Of a DNA stretch of 64,000 nt, positions 16,340 through 26,123 are shown piece by piece. Position 1 is the first letter of the stretch. The number at the start of each line of letters is the position of its first letter. The notes beneath the pieces are model-generated. The model was not told where the DNA came from and searched no databases. It worked only from the letters and a program-made list of their open reading frames with translations. Both the position numbers and the translations under genes were made by a program. The DNA comes from CBDEGU01 sp965238045 (GTDB lineage: Bacteria; Acidobacteriota; Terriglobia; Bryobacterales; UBA6623): the NCBI GenBank assembly GCA_965238045.1, contig CBDEGU010000012.1, positions 372,001-436,000 of the forward strand, in the 5' to 3' direction.

Positions 16340-17245
16340 CTAACCCACAGCGGCCTGAGCCACGGGCGGGGAGATTTGGCCGGAAGTCACCAGTTCATAG
16401 CAGGACGAGTCGTGCAGGATCTTTCCCACGATGGCGGTGTGCATGGCGTGACCGGCGGATTCGGCGATGACGTGTCCGAGAATCGGGTGGCCGATCAGCG
16501 CGAGATCGCCGATCAGGTCCAAGACCTTGTGGCGGCAGCACTCATCTGGAAATCGAAGTCCTTCGGGGTTGAGCAGGCCGTCGCTGGTAAAGCAAATCGC
16601 GTTTTCAAGCGTTGCGCCGCGAATCAGGCCCATATCACGCATTCGTTCCAAGTCCTGCTCGAAGCCGAAGGTACGGGCCGGCGCGATTTCGGCGGCGTAG
16701 TGTTCCGGCGTCACGACGAGTTCAAGCCGCTGGCGGCCGGCCATGCGGTGGTCGTAGTTCGTTTCGCAAGTGATGACGAACTCGCTGGCCGGTTCGATCG
16801 ACAGGTGCTTGGCGCCGTTGCTGACCTCGATGCGCCGGGTGATCTTGAGGTACTTTCTTGGCCGCCGAAGCTTCTTTGTGCCCGCCTTGCGCAGCAACTC
16901 GACAAACGGCAAGCCGCTGCCGTCGAGAATCGGCACCTCAAGATTGTCGAGCTCAATCGTCACGTTATCAACGCCCAGGCTGTAGAGAACGCTGAGCAGG
17001 TGCTCGGTCGTCGACAACAACACGCCCTGCCGCATCAGGCTCGTGGCGTAACTCACTCGCGCCACGTACTTGCCCTGGGCCGGGATTTCGAAGTCCTCCA
17101 GGTCGGTGCGGCGAAAGACAATGCCGGCGCCCGCCGGGGCCGGGAGCATGCGAAGACGAACCGGCACGCCGCTATGCAAGCCGACGCCTTGCGTATCTAC
17201 GGGGTGGAGAATGGTGGTTTCAAACTGTACGGTTTCAAACTGCAA
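16340..17245 (-). CDS. lpxC: UDP-3-O-acyl-N-acetylglucosamine deacetylase LpxC
   Basis: LpxC carries out the committed step of lipid A synthesis. Zinc ligands are visible as H82 (STTEHLLSVLYSLG), H239 and D243 (CRHKVLDLIGDLALIG), and the general acid/base His is H266 (ESAGHAMH). The 301-residue length is normal. The start appears to be TTG at 17245, preceded by GAGAGG. The first residues are an internal duplication (QFET-V-QFETT, from tandem CAGTTTGAAACC). An ATG ten codons upstream encodes only a nine-residue peptide overlapping this start. The gene shows that the organism makes lipopolysaccharide. Confidence 0.95.
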   Translation of the reverse strand: MQFETVQFETTILHPVDTQGVGLHSGVPVRLRMLPAPAGAGIVFRRTDLEDFEIPAQGKYVARVSYATSLMRQGVLLSTTEHLLSVLYSLGVDNVTIELDNLEVPILDGSGLPFVELLRKAGTKKLRRPRKYLKITRRIEVSNGAKHLSIEPASEFVITCETNYDHRMAGRQRLELVVTPEHYAAEIAPARTFGFEQDLERMRDMGLIRGATLENAICFTSDGLLNPEGLRFPDECCRHKVLDLIGDLALIGHPILGHVIAESAGHAMHTAIVGKILHDSSCYELVTSGQISPPVAQAAVG

Positions 17246-17655
17246 CGACGGCCTCTCGTTTCATTTACCTGCACCGAGAACACTAGCAAATCATGGTCCA
17301 TATCTAAACTATTGATAACACAAGGTCTGAATATCGCTTGCTGTGTCTATCATACAACAGTTCGCGCCTCGATCGACCACGCTTGCCCTCTCAGAGCGGC
17401 CGGTCTCGCCAGAGAAACAGACAACAGAAACAGGACGGTCGCACGGACCCGATGCGGCGAACCTCAAGTAGGGTGCTCCTTATTTCCTTGCGCGGAACCG
17501 GCATTGGAAGCCACATGGCTCATTTCCACAGAGAGTGATGGGGTAAATCGCCCAAATCGTCACTAAGGGGCAGTTCTTCACTGGCCGATGGGCACCATAG
17601 GGGCAGGAGGCGGACTGGCCCAAGTTGGCATGCGAATTGCTGCTCCATTGGGGGT
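17246..17655. other. Divergent intergenic region, no gene seen
   Basis: About 410 bases between lpxC and the truncated porin gene. It is AT-richer than its surroundings near 17270-17350 and probably holds the promoters of both genes, but I find no clear -35/-10 pair, tRNA or hairpin-terminator. Confidence 0.5.
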
Positions 17656-18562
17656 ATGCAAATGAAGAGTCGCGTTGGATTCTCGGTCGGGAAGACTGCT
17701 ATTTCCGTGCTTGTGATCGCTCTGTTTCCCTATCTCTGCGAAGCCCAGAAAGCGGGCGGAAACAAGAATGTCATTGGGCCCTCGGCCTCAATTCAGAAGA
17801 ATACTCCGAGCTGGCTCACCATCGGCGCCGCGTATCGCTTTCGTACCGAAGGGCGCACCGGCATCGGCTACCGCGAAGGGGCCCAAGACGCCTACGGGCT
17901 CAGCCGGCTGCTGATCAACATCGGTGCGCAGCCCAAGCCTTGGGTAAAGTTTTTCTTCCAGGGGCAAGATGCCCGCGCGCCCGGCAAGAACAACGCCAAC
18001 CAAGTCTTCCGCGACCCGTTCGATATTCGCCAGGCCTACGTTCAGTTCGGTGACCCGGAAAACGGCTGGGTGACCGTGCGCGGCGGGCGCCAGGAACTCA
18101 AGTACGGCGCGCAGCGTCTGGTGGGCCCGCTCAATTGGACCAACACTGCCCGCCAGTTCGACGCCGTGAAACTCACGCTGGGCAAAAAAGACATGAGCGT
18201 GGATGTTTTCGCTGCCGCGGTCGTCCGTATCGACCAGCACGCGCCCAACCGCCGCCGCGACGGCAACAACCTCCATGGCATCTACGGCCAGCTCAACCGG
18301 CTGATTCCCAAGACCATCATCGAGCCCTACACTTTCTGGAAGACGACCCCGCGGGTTCTGGGCGAGAATGGCTCGCTAGGAGACGCGGACCTCTTTACGA
18401 GCGGACTGCGGGTCGTTCGCCCTCTGCCGGGCGGTTTCGATTCCTCAATGGAAATGGCCAGGCAGTTTGGGACTTTCGCCGGTGATAATGTTTCGGCCTG
18501 GGCCGGATACTGGATTCTCGGTTACACTCTTCCGGCTGTTCCGCTCACTCCCCGCCTTTCGG
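17656..18562 (+). pseudogene. Alginate-export-like outer-membrane porin, 3' end lost to IS1380
   Basis: The N-terminal signal peptide (VLVIALFPYLCEAQ) and the text of the first 300 residues fit the alginate_exp family of 18-strand outer-membrane barrels: SWLTIGAAYRFRTEGR, VRGGRQELKYGAQRLVGPLNWTNTARQFDAV and SAWAGYWILGYTLP. Family members are usually 450 residues or more. Here the match stops at VPLTPRLSA, exactly where the IS1380 left end begins, and the frame runs on inside the IS to a stop at 18652-18654. The missing C-terminal strands are not found on the other side of the element. The barrel lacks its terminal assembly signal and is almost certainly non-functional. Confidence 0.8.
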
Positions 18563-20204
18563 CCCGGATTTCCATTTTCACGTCTCTTTCGCTAACCTTT
18601 CGACGGCCTCGGACGCCTTTATATATGCAGGTTGGAAAGCACTCAAGGCGCTGAGGAGATCAACACCCCATGGGTGAAAAAGAAAACAAGCCGTTCCAGC
18701 TAAGCTTCAACGGTTTATTGAAAGTCGATTTCCGAGGATCGCGTGTCACTTCCGACGGCGGGCTGATCCTGGCTCGCGAGCTGGACGAGCGGCTCGGTCT
18801 CGGCCAACTGATCGACGAACATCTGACGGATTCGCGGCAGGGCTCGAACAAGAAGTTCCCGTTCGCCGATCTGCTGCGGCAGTCAGTCTACTCTCGGCTG
18901 GCAGGCTACGAGGACCTCAACGATGCCGTGCGAGTATCCGCCGATCCGACCTTTCGCTTGATCGACTCGCAGAAGAACTGGGATCGCGGCGGAGCGCTCA
19001 CCTCGCGTCTACAGAGCTTCGAGGCTGAGCTGCCGGCCAGCGACGAGAACCTGCTGGGGTTGATGGCGGTGAGCCGTGAACTGGTCGCGCAAGCCGAAGC
19101 TCCCGACGGTTCAGACCGCGTCGTGCTCGACATGGATTCGACCGAAAGCCCAGTCCACGGCCAGCAAGAGGGCAGTGCCTACAACGGGCACTTCGAGTCG
19201 GTCTGCTACCACCCGTTGTTGTTGTTCAACCAGCATGGTGATTGTCTGGCGGCGAAGCTGCGTCCAGGCAACGTACCCAGCGCCGAGGATTGGGAGGAGT
19301 TGCTGTTACCCGAGATCGAGCGCCAACAGGCTGCGGGCAAACGGGTGACCTTCCGCGCCGATGCCGCCTTCGCCAAGCCGGAGATCTATGAGGCGATGGA
19401 AGAGCGCGGAGTGGACTACGTGATCCGCATTCCGGCCAACAAGAGCCTGGAGCTGGCGATCGAAGAGATCTTGTTTCGTCCGCCGGGCAGGCCTTCCCTG
19501 AAGCCGCTGGTGCGCTACAAGAGCTTCCGCTATCAGGCGGAGAGTTGGTCGCGGCCCAGAAGGGTTGTCGCCAAGGTAGAACATCACCACGGCGAGCTAT
19601 TCCCACGCGTCGGGTTTGTCGTGACGAGCATGAGGTTGCCGAGCCGGTCGGGCGGCACGGCGGAGCAGTGGATCAAGGAAGGCAAGCAGGCGACGCACTG
19701 GACAAGGCTTTCGTGCCATCGCTTCCGGGCGAACGAAGTGCGGCTGCAACTCAGCGTGTTGGCCTACAACCTGGGCAACCTATGGCGGCGGCTGGGGCTG
19801 CCGCGGCGCATCAAAAGCTGGTCACTGACGAGCTTGCAGCACCGGCTGATGAAGACCGGCGGACGGCTGGTTAAGCACGCCCGCTATTACTGGCTCATGC
19901 TGGCCGAGGGGCATCTGAACCGCAGGCTATTCGGCGACATGCTGCGTCGGATCTGGGCGCTGCCTGTGCCGGGTGGTTAGGGCCGTCCCTTTCGGGCAGG
20001 AAATCTGGGCGTTGAGGAAGGAGGGTCGCAGGAGTGTGCGACCAATTGGCTGAGCAGCAGCGAGACGGGTTCACCGGACGACAAGAACAGGCCATGGGAA
20101 CCTTTCGATGCCGTCGTGGCCTGCCTGACGAGGCAAAGTCGTTGCATGCAGGAGAAGAGAGGGAGTACCATGTTGGAGTCGGAGTTCCAAATCGGAAATT
20201 CTGG
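18563..20204 (+). mobile_element. IS1380-family insertion sequence (about 1.64 kb)
   Basis: Ends are inferred from an imperfect inverted repeat: left CCCGGATTTCCATTTT, and the complement of the right end CCAGAATTTCCGATTT (12 of 16 agree). The left boundary coincides with the point where the porin protein match ends. IS1380 elements duplicate about four bases, but the flanks here (TCGG and CTAA) do not match, so one side has been rearranged or deleted since insertion. A 305-base relic of a related element lies at 22960-23264. Confidence 0.75.
18670..19980 (+). CDS. IS1380-family transposase
   Basis: The 436-residue DDE transposase has the family layout: N-terminal DNA-binding part (FRGSRVTSDGGLILARELDERLGL), catalytic Asp in VLDMDSTESPVHG, Asp in FRADAAFAKPEIYEAME and Glu in GTAEQWIKEGKQATHWTRLSC, and the C-terminal VRLQLSVLAYNLGNLWRRL. 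The frame is intact and starts with ATG 105 bases inside the left end. It looks potentially functional. Confidence 0.93.
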   Translation: MGEKENKPFQLSFNGLLKVDFRGSRVTSDGGLILARELDERLGLGQLIDEHLTDSRQGSNKKFPFADLLRQSVYSRLAGYEDLNDAVRVSADPTFRLIDSQKNWDRGGALTSRLQSFEAELPASDENLLGLMAVSRELVAQAEAPDGSDRVVLDMDSTESPVHGQQEGSAYNGHFESVCYHPLLLFNQHGDCLAAKLRPGNVPSAEDWEELLLPEIERQQAAGKRVTFRADAAFAKPEIYEAMEERGVDYVIRIPANKSLELAIEEILFRPPGRPSLKPLVRYKSFRYQAESWSRPRRVVAKVEHHHGELFPRVGFVVTSMRLPSRSGGTAEQWIKEGKQATHWTRLSCHRFRANEVRLQLSVLAYNLGNLWRRLGLPRRIKSWSLTSLQHRLMKTGGRLVKHARYYWLMLAEGHLNRRLFGDMLRRIWALPVPGG

Positions 20205-20257
20205 CTAAGAGGAAGGGACCGGCGGGGCAGCGTTTCTATTTCGGGAAGGAGAACGAC

Positions 20258-21874
20258 ATGACTATCAGGAGAACGCCACTGACCGTAAGGACTCTGGCTC
20301 GGATTCGGATTGCGCTGGTTTTTGCAGTTGGGCTGGCGGCGACTTGCGCCCAAGCGCGGGCGGCCGACATGGTGCTAACACGCCACTCGAAGCCGCGTGG
20401 CGACGTGCGCATCGTCTACGTGTCGGACACTGACAGCGACACCCGCAGCGTCTTGCCCGAGAACGCGACCGTCGGCCACCTGCGGCGGCACGTTGATGTG
20501 TTAGCGGCTAGCGGTGTGGACATCTTCGTCCAGGACGTTTTTCAGAAACACGGCGTGGGCTGGTTCTGGCCGGAGCACCCCGACCACGCGCACTTCGGAG
20601 GCCAGGTGGACAAGATCGACCGCCGCGACGGGCCGCCCATCAAGATTGCCATCGAGCAGAGCCACAAACGAGGCATGAAATTTCTGCCCGCGTTTCGCAT
20701 GGCGGATCGGCACCGCGGCGGCCAGCAAGGTTTGATTGCCCGCCGTCGAGACCTGTGGAACCCGGACTTTGGCGACGCCGCGATGGACTACACGCACGAC
20801 GAGGTGCGCGACTGGGTGTTCGCGCTGGTCGAAGAAATCCTGCTCCGCTTTGACGTGGACGGCTTGGAGTTCACCTACACCCGCTGGATGCACTGTTTCC
20901 CCAAGGCGACAGCGCGGCAGAGCCACCCGGTCATGACGAAGTTTCTGCGTCGCGTCCGCGAGAAACTCGACGCCGTCGGAAAGAAAAAAGGCCGCAAGTT
21001 GCTGCTCGGCGTGCGCGTTCCGCAGACGCTGAAGGAGTGCCACGCTTTGGGCTATGACGTGCCCACGTGGATCGAGCAAGGCTTGATCGACTATGTGGCC
21101 CCGTCCGACTTCTTCTACACCGATTTCAACGCGAAGTACGAGGAGTTCGCGGTGCTGACGCGGGAGTCGGACTGCATGCTGTACCCGGCTGTCCATCCGA
21201 TTCTTTGCCGGGGAGATCACGTAGGGGTAATGGCTCCGCGGAACTACCGAGCCGCGGTGCGCAACATGTACGCCGCGGGGGCTGATGGGATCTCGCAGTT
21301 CAACTATAGTTACCACTGGGGCCGGCGGCGAAGCGGATACCCTTGGGCGGTGAGCGGTTATCCCACGGCTCTGGCGTGGCTGCGCCAGTGGCGCGGTACG
21401 GACGAGTTCGACGGTTTGCCCCGCCACTACTTGTTCTATCCGCTTTGGTCCCGCGGTTCGCCCTCGGGTTTCGTCAAGAACGACCGGATCCTGCTGAAGC
21501 GCGAGGTTGGCAGTTCGGGCGAATACCGCTTTCGGATCGCCGAAGATCTGAGCGAGGCGGGCGTGGCGGCCGAACTGATCGCTCGGGCGTCCCATACAAC
21601 GGACCAAGACAGGCTGACATTTTCAATTAACGGGACGCCAATTCCGTCGGGGGACATCAAAACCAAGTACCACGGCGAAGGCAGGGACGCCAAGTATGGC
21701 CGGCCTCTCGGGCCTCATTGGGTGTTTATGATCCCGTTGGCATCGCCGCCTGTCGGGTTCGGAGACAATGTTTTGAAGGCCACTCTGCAAAGTCCCGGCC
21801 AGGATGGTCAAGACGACATCGTGATCGATGAGCTGGAAGTGACCATCGTCCCACGCTGGCAGCGGCCCGAATAG
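20258..21874 (+). CDS. Secreted glycosyl-hydrolase-like (GHL10-type) TIM-barrel protein
   Basis: A 538-residue exported protein: GGAAGGAGA ribosome site, a Tat/Sec-like N-terminus (RIRIALVFAVGLAATCAQARA), then a TIM-barrel-like domain of about 350 residues with LRRHVDVLAASGVDIFVQDVF, VDGLEFTYTRWMHCFPK and DYVAPSDFFYTDFNAKYEE, and a C-terminal beta-sandwich (LTFSINGTPIPSGD ... VIDELEVTIVP). This resembles the glycosyl-hydrolase-like 10 group found in polysaccharide-degrading bacteria. The acid residues cannot be assigned with certainty. It lies directly beyond the IS1380 right end and before an IS1380 relic, so it may have been brought in with a mobile segment. Confidence 0.65.
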   Translation: MTIRRTPLTVRTLARIRIALVFAVGLAATCAQARAADMVLTRHSKPRGDVRIVYVSDTDSDTRSVLPENATVGHLRRHVDVLAASGVDIFVQDVFQKHGVGWFWPEHPDHAHFGGQVDKIDRRDGPPIKIAIEQSHKRGMKFLPAFRMADRHRGGQQGLIARRRDLWNPDFGDAAMDYTHDEVRDWVFALVEEILLRFDVDGLEFTYTRWMHCFPKATARQSHPVMTKFLRRVREKLDAVGKKKGRKLLLGVRVPQTLKECHALGYDVPTWIEQGLIDYVAPSDFFYTDFNAKYEEFAVLTRESDCMLYPAVHPILCRGDHVGVMAPRNYRAAVRNMYAAGADGISQFNYSYHWGRRRSGYPWAVSGYPTALAWLRQWRGTDEFDGLPRHYLFYPLWSRGSPSGFVKNDRILLKREVGSSGEYRFRIAEDLSEAGVAAELIARASHTTDQDRLTFSINGTPIPSGDIKTKYHGEGRDAKYGRPLGPHWVFMIPLASPPVGFGDNVLKATLQSPGQDGQDDIVIDELEVTIVPRWQRPE

Positions 21875-21941
21875 CGCTGGCGCTAGGCCGGACCAACAGG
21901 TGCCATAGGTTTAGGGGGTGCAGCTGTGTCGATGGTTCATT

Positions 21942-22079
21942 TCAGTTGACCGCAGGCGGCGAAGATTTCACGGCTGATACCCCGTACTGTGCCAAAACAC
22001 GATCGGCCGACCTTTTCTGCTCCTGGCCGCACGCCGTTAGCGAGCACAGCAAACAGACAACCGCGAGCGCGACCTTCAT
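21942..22079 (-). CDS. Very small putative lipoprotein (45 aa)
   Basis: The frame encodes MKVALAVVCLLCSLTACGQ followed by 26 polar residues. It has a textbook lipoprotein signal: two-residue basic N-region, hydrophobic core and lipobox L-T-A-C. The mature peptide would be only 29 residues. It could be a genuine small lipoprotein or the surviving start of a larger deleted gene. I see no strong ribosome site. Nothing else in 21875-22959 looks coding. Confidence 0.4.
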   Translation of the reverse strand: MKVALAVVCLLCSLTACGQEQKRSADRVLAQYGVSAVKSSPPAVN

Positions 22080-22959
22080 GACGACAATTCTACACCGACC
22101 GCAAGCACACCGCTAATTTCGTCGAGCGGCTGGTGTGAGGGACCGCTTTCTTGAGACATCGAAACCGACTATTTCGAGGATGGGATCAAGCTGACGCTCG
22201 CAGTTGAGGAAAGCGGCGACTGACAACCTGGGGGCGGGGGCTGCGGTTCCCGCCCCTTCGGTTTCGGCCACGGCGGCAAATCGGACACAGGGCGGCCACG
22301 TGTTCCAGGGTGCCATCGTTAATCGAGTTAACGCCGAGCGGGAAGAGGCGGTCCGGCGAATACTGCCAGGGCCGTCCGAGCAGCGATTACCAGTCAACGG
22401 CGCTCGGGCATGTCGTAGACGCTCGACCGCTTGACGCGATCCTTCCTCGTACGCGTGCCCGGTTTCAGTGACCGCGATCAACCCAGCCCGCGTCCCGACA
22501 TGCCCCAGCCCGCGTCCCGGCATGCCTCAGCTCTGGTACTGACACGGCTCGATTCCATGCCTCGCGCCAAAGCCCACTTCCTAGGCCGTAATGTGCCCTT
22601 TTGGATCTCACTAAGGCTTCATTCCTGAGGCTCTCGACGTTCCCACGGACTCCCTGAGGCGCGTCTGAGGTGCTGCCTCGATTGGACGAATCAACACGCC
22701 AGAGAACGCGTTTTGTAGGAACTACCTGGGCTTGTTTGCCTGTTGTGAGATGGCGTTTATCCGGGATTCAATCCGGGAGTGGGGGAGCCGTCACCTGAGA
22801 GGACTCATGTCTGGATGGGCGAGGAACTACTTGCGAGCGTGCTGATCTACAACCTCGGCCTACACCCCCGAAACAGCCGCTTTCCGAAACGTGCCCTCTC
22901 CCCGAGATGGTCCACTATTACTCAGCCACGGTGGCCTAATCTTGCTCCGCCCTTGACAG
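22080..22959. other. Apparently non-coding, decayed segment between IS1380 copies
   Basis: No frame of convincing protein composition, RNA gene or repeat array is visible. A near-duplicate phrase (CCAGCCCGCGTCCCG, then CATG) occurs twice around 22484-22520. The tract probably represents eroded genes between the IS1380 element and its relic. Confidence 0.4.
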
Positions 22960-23264
22960 CTGGCCGAGGGGTACCTGAACCGGCGGCTGTTCGGCGACAT
23001 GCTGCGTCGGATCTGGGCGTTGCCTGTGCCGGGTGGTTAGGGCCATCCCTTGCGGGTAGGAAATCTGGGCGTTGAGGAAGGAGGGTCGCAGGGGTGTGCG
23101 ACCAAGCGGCTGAGCAGCAGCGAGACGGGCTCACCGGACGACAAGAACTGGCCATGGGAACCCTTCGATGCCGTCGTGGCCTGCCTTACGGGGCAAAGTC
23201 CTTGCCTTCAGGAGACGAGAGGGAGTAACATGTTGGAGTCGGAGTTCCAAATCGGAAATTCTGG
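22960..23264 (+). mobile_element. IS1380 relic (3' end only)
   Basis: These 305 bases align without net gaps to 19900-20204, the last 27 codons of the transposase (...RIWALPVPGG and stop) plus the right end of the element. There are scattered substitutions (for example GCATCT to GTACCT, and GGAAATTCTGGCT to GGAAATTCTGGGT), so it is an older or different copy. The left side breaks off abruptly. It is in direct orientation to the complete IS1380 and closes a 4.7-kb IS-bounded segment. Confidence 0.85.
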
Positions 23265-23596
23265 GTATGAGGGTCCACCGGTCTTGATGAGCCCTGAACG
23301 CGGGGGGCTGGCAGGCGCCCTTCAGTCAGCGTCAGTCGGTGAGGCAATCACGTTGAACAGTTCAACGAGCCTCGTTGTCGTTTTTGGGTAGAATCGAAAG
23401 TTCTACAATGAGGTTCACACGCCCGATCGGCGCCAACGGTCGGTCGAAACCCGCATGATGCTCAGAGGACACGTGGTCCGGGGATGCAATCGCTTGCAGC
23501 GCCGGATGACCAACTTTCGTGAGGTCTTCTCCGGAACATGACGGGGCCAATTGGTCAGCTCTGGCAGCTCAGCGCTCAACTCAAATACTTGGTGGT

Positions 23597-25249
23597 ATGC
23601 TGGTTTGGGTCCCGGAAGGACTGGAAAGCAAGGTGCTTGCTCTACATAAACTAGCTCCAACGTGCGTGGTCATCGCCGTGGTGGGCACTCTGCCGGCCCA
23701 GCAGCCCTCCGCAGCCGACATTCTCGAGCATCGCGTCCCCGATCCTCCAGCCGCTGGCGTGAGGAAGCTCGATGTGGGTTGGGAAATGCCTGCTCCGATC
23801 GGCCACGCCCCGGTGTTGAAGCATCGAGACGGGCGGCTGATGATGATCGGCGCAGGTAAGATCGCCTATTCCAGTGACGCCGGGCGGTCTTGGTCCGAGC
23901 CCAATCCGCTGCCTGCGCGGCTCGAGGGCGCCATTCGGCTCGACTCGGGCAAGCTAGGCGGGCCTGCGCCGCTACGGGACCGCGCGGAAGGTGAGTTTTG
24001 GGAACACCACCTCGCCGGCCTCCACTTTTTCGTCTCCAACGACGAAGGCAAGACATGGGAGCGCCGCGGCAAGATGTCGGTCGGCAGCGTCCCTGCCTGG
24101 CCTTACCCAAACACACTCATCCAGACCAGCACCGGACGTTTGATACAGCCCGTCCGCTTCACAGGCGGCGCCGGCCATAAGGGCCTGTACGCAGACACCG
24201 GCTCCTGGGGCCTGCTCAACGGCAAGATGACGCCTATCGAGGGACACGCCCACTGGCCGGAGCCCGATATCGCTTACGCCTTCTACTCCGACGATGAAGG
24301 ACGGACCTGGCACCGCAGCGACGGCGGCATCATGGTCTGGCACCAGGATGGACATGGTGGCATGTGGCCATGCGACGAACCCAGCGTGATCGAGGTCGAA
24401 AACGGCGATGTCGTGATGTACTGCCGCACCACACTCGGACGAATCTACACCGCCCGCAGCCGCCAAACGGAAGAGGTCACGTCCACAGGCGGGCGAGTCG
24501 TCTACCGACCCGGTCGACGCTTCGATCTTCCTGAATCCACGCCTCTCGCGGGCTCGTATTCCCCCTGTGCCATCGTTCGCATCCCCAAAACCGGCGACCT
24601 GCTACTGGCCTGGAACCAGGTCTCGGGTGATGAGATCCGCGCCGGCTACCGTCGCGGACGGCTCTCCTCCGCCATCAGCAAGGACAACGGCAAGACCTGG
24701 GGGCACTTCCGGACGATCGATACCTCGGTCCTACCACCGGCCGGCCGCGTCGCCCCGGACCCCGAGCCGCGTATGGCCCGCGGACTCGATTACGTGGGGG
24801 ACCTGCCCGCTGATTACGGTCGTGTCAGCTATCCGATGCTCAGCCCGGTTGACGATATCGTGTTCGTCTCGTGGGGAAGAAGCGTCGTCAACGCGCGTCC
24901 GGGCGACGTCACCGGCCGCCGTCTGCGCGCCATCCCGCTTGAGTGGTTTTACCAAGACGACCCGCCGCTTCCCTCGGGACCGAAGCTGATCATCAAGGTT
25001 CCTGGCCGCAGAGCGGGCACCCATACCGCATACGAAATCCCGTCCGACTTCTATCAAGGCCGCTTCTACTGCCACTCTCGCGACTTGGCTCGGCACCTGA
25101 AGAGCTCCGTCGGCCGTCTCAACCAGGACATGTACGGCCCACTTCACCAAATGATCACGACTCTCGGCTGGACGCCGCGCTACGACCGGAACCATCTTGA
25201 CGATTCACAAGACCCGCGTCTTGTCGTGACAGTCGAAAGGGCGAAGTAA
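23597..25249 (+). CDS. Secreted sialidase-fold (BNR/Asp-box) protein
   Basis: Four Asp-box repeats (S/T-x-D-x-G-x-T/S-W) are visible: SSDAGRSW, SNDEGKTW, SDDEGRTW and SKDNGKTW, the hallmark of six-bladed sialidase-type propellers. ATG at 23597 places a hydrophobic export signal (CVVIAVVGTLPAQQ) about 30 residues in; the frame runs upstream to 23519. The body of about 550 residues is longer than a simple sialidase. The last 110 residues (GPKLIIKVPGRRAGTH ... LGWTPRYDRNHL) form an extra segment. Many Asp-box proteins in soil bacteria are not sialidases, so the substrate is open. It lies between the IS1380 relic and a non-coding tract. Confidence 0.8.
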   Translation: MLVWVPEGLESKVLALHKLAPTCVVIAVVGTLPAQQPSAADILEHRVPDPPAAGVRKLDVGWEMPAPIGHAPVLKHRDGRLMMIGAGKIAYSSDAGRSWSEPNPLPARLEGAIRLDSGKLGGPAPLRDRAEGEFWEHHLAGLHFFVSNDEGKTWERRGKMSVGSVPAWPYPNTLIQTSTGRLIQPVRFTGGAGHKGLYADTGSWGLLNGKMTPIEGHAHWPEPDIAYAFYSDDEGRTWHRSDGGIMVWHQDGHGGMWPCDEPSVIEVENGDVVMYCRTTLGRIYTARSRQTEEVTSTGGRVVYRPGRRFDLPESTPLAGSYSPCAIVRIPKTGDLLLAWNQVSGDEIRAGYRRGRLSSAISKDNGKTWGHFRTIDTSVLPPAGRVAPDPEPRMARGLDYVGDLPADYGRVSYPMLSPVDDIVFVSWGRSVVNARPGDVTGRRLRAIPLEWFYQDDPPLPSGPKLIIKVPGRRAGTHTAYEIPSDFYQGRFYCHSRDLARHLKSSVGRLNQDMYGPLHQMITTLGWTPRYDRNHLDDSQDPRLVVTVERAK

Positions 25250-25343
25250 AGCTGGCACCACCCGCCGAGCCGCCACGGTCACGGAGTTCGACCACCGGAG
25301 CCTGACTTCGTGGAGCAAAGAATCGTGCCCTGTCCTGGACGTT

Positions 25344-25430
25344 CGAGGGACAGTCACCCTAACTCCGCAGAAGTATCTATGATTCAGCACTTTACGTTTT
25401 CATCTAACCGAGGGACAGTCACCCTAACTC
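25344..25430. repeat. Direct repeat pair containing GGGACAGTCACCCT
   Basis: A 22-base sequence (CGAGGGACAGTCACCC then TAACTC) occurs at 25344-25365 and again, identically, at 25409-25430, 43 bases apart. A related form (GGGGACTGTCACTC) occurs near 26172. The imperfectly palindromic core resembles REP-type sequences mobilised by REP-associated tyrosine transposases, but no such transposase is in the window. Confidence 0.6.
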
Positions 25431-25887
25431 TCGCCGCACGAACGGCAGTGAGTCACAGAGCGCCACTCATCGATTCAGCAGGAGTACGAAAAGCCCGCCA
25501 CCCCGAAGCGAAGGTTTTCCGTTCGGCCGCCGCTGCCGCCAACCGAGGCCCCGGCTCTCCCTGCCCGGGTCACGAGACCACAAATTAGCTAAGCGACGCC
25601 CTCACAACAACATCCACCGGCAAGCCGCCGCCAACCCCATCCCCCTGCGGTAAGCTGGATACGAAGGCCAGGATACGAAGGCCCAGCGCCAGAATGCGCC
25701 GATACGAAACATGCCACACGAACATGAATATACTGTGCCAGCCAGCCGTCCATCGTCGCCCCCCCCTGCGCCCAGCCAGCCAGCGACTCAGCGCAACCAG
25801 CAACCCAAGAACTACCAAACAGACCCAACCTCGCCGAGCTCCATCTAAATCAACAACTTGCCGGCCCGCAATCACCGCAGACCCGTA

Positions 25888-25914
25888 GCGTGGATCTCGG
25901 TTTTGAGATCCGCG
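25888..25914. repeat. Short stem-loop
   Basis: GGATCTC (25892-25898) and GAGATCC (25905-25911) form a perfect 7-bp stem around GGTTTT, lengthened by a G-T wobble and two further pairs. It is not followed by a T-run on either strand, so it is probably a REP-like or structural element, not a terminator. Confidence 0.5.
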
Positions 25915-26123
25915 GCTTTTCCTGCCCCCGCCACCGCCGCTCCCCCAAGAAACCCCACGTAACGAATTTCACCAAACAGGCATACCAAACGAACCCAATT
26001 CCCACCTCCAGCGACAACGCACTCGCCCCCGCCACCCGTCGCCCGCCACCGCCCGTCACCCAAAAAACCCACCCACCCAAATCCGCCAAACCGGCGTGAC
26101 AAACAGACCCAATTTCAGTCGTT

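Noticed and set aside
20258..25249. Glycosidase-like and sialidase-fold genes considered as a polysaccharide utilisation locus
   Set aside because: No SusC/SusD-type pair, transporter or regulator is nearby, and the two genes are separated by 1.7 kb of decayed DNA and an IS relic.
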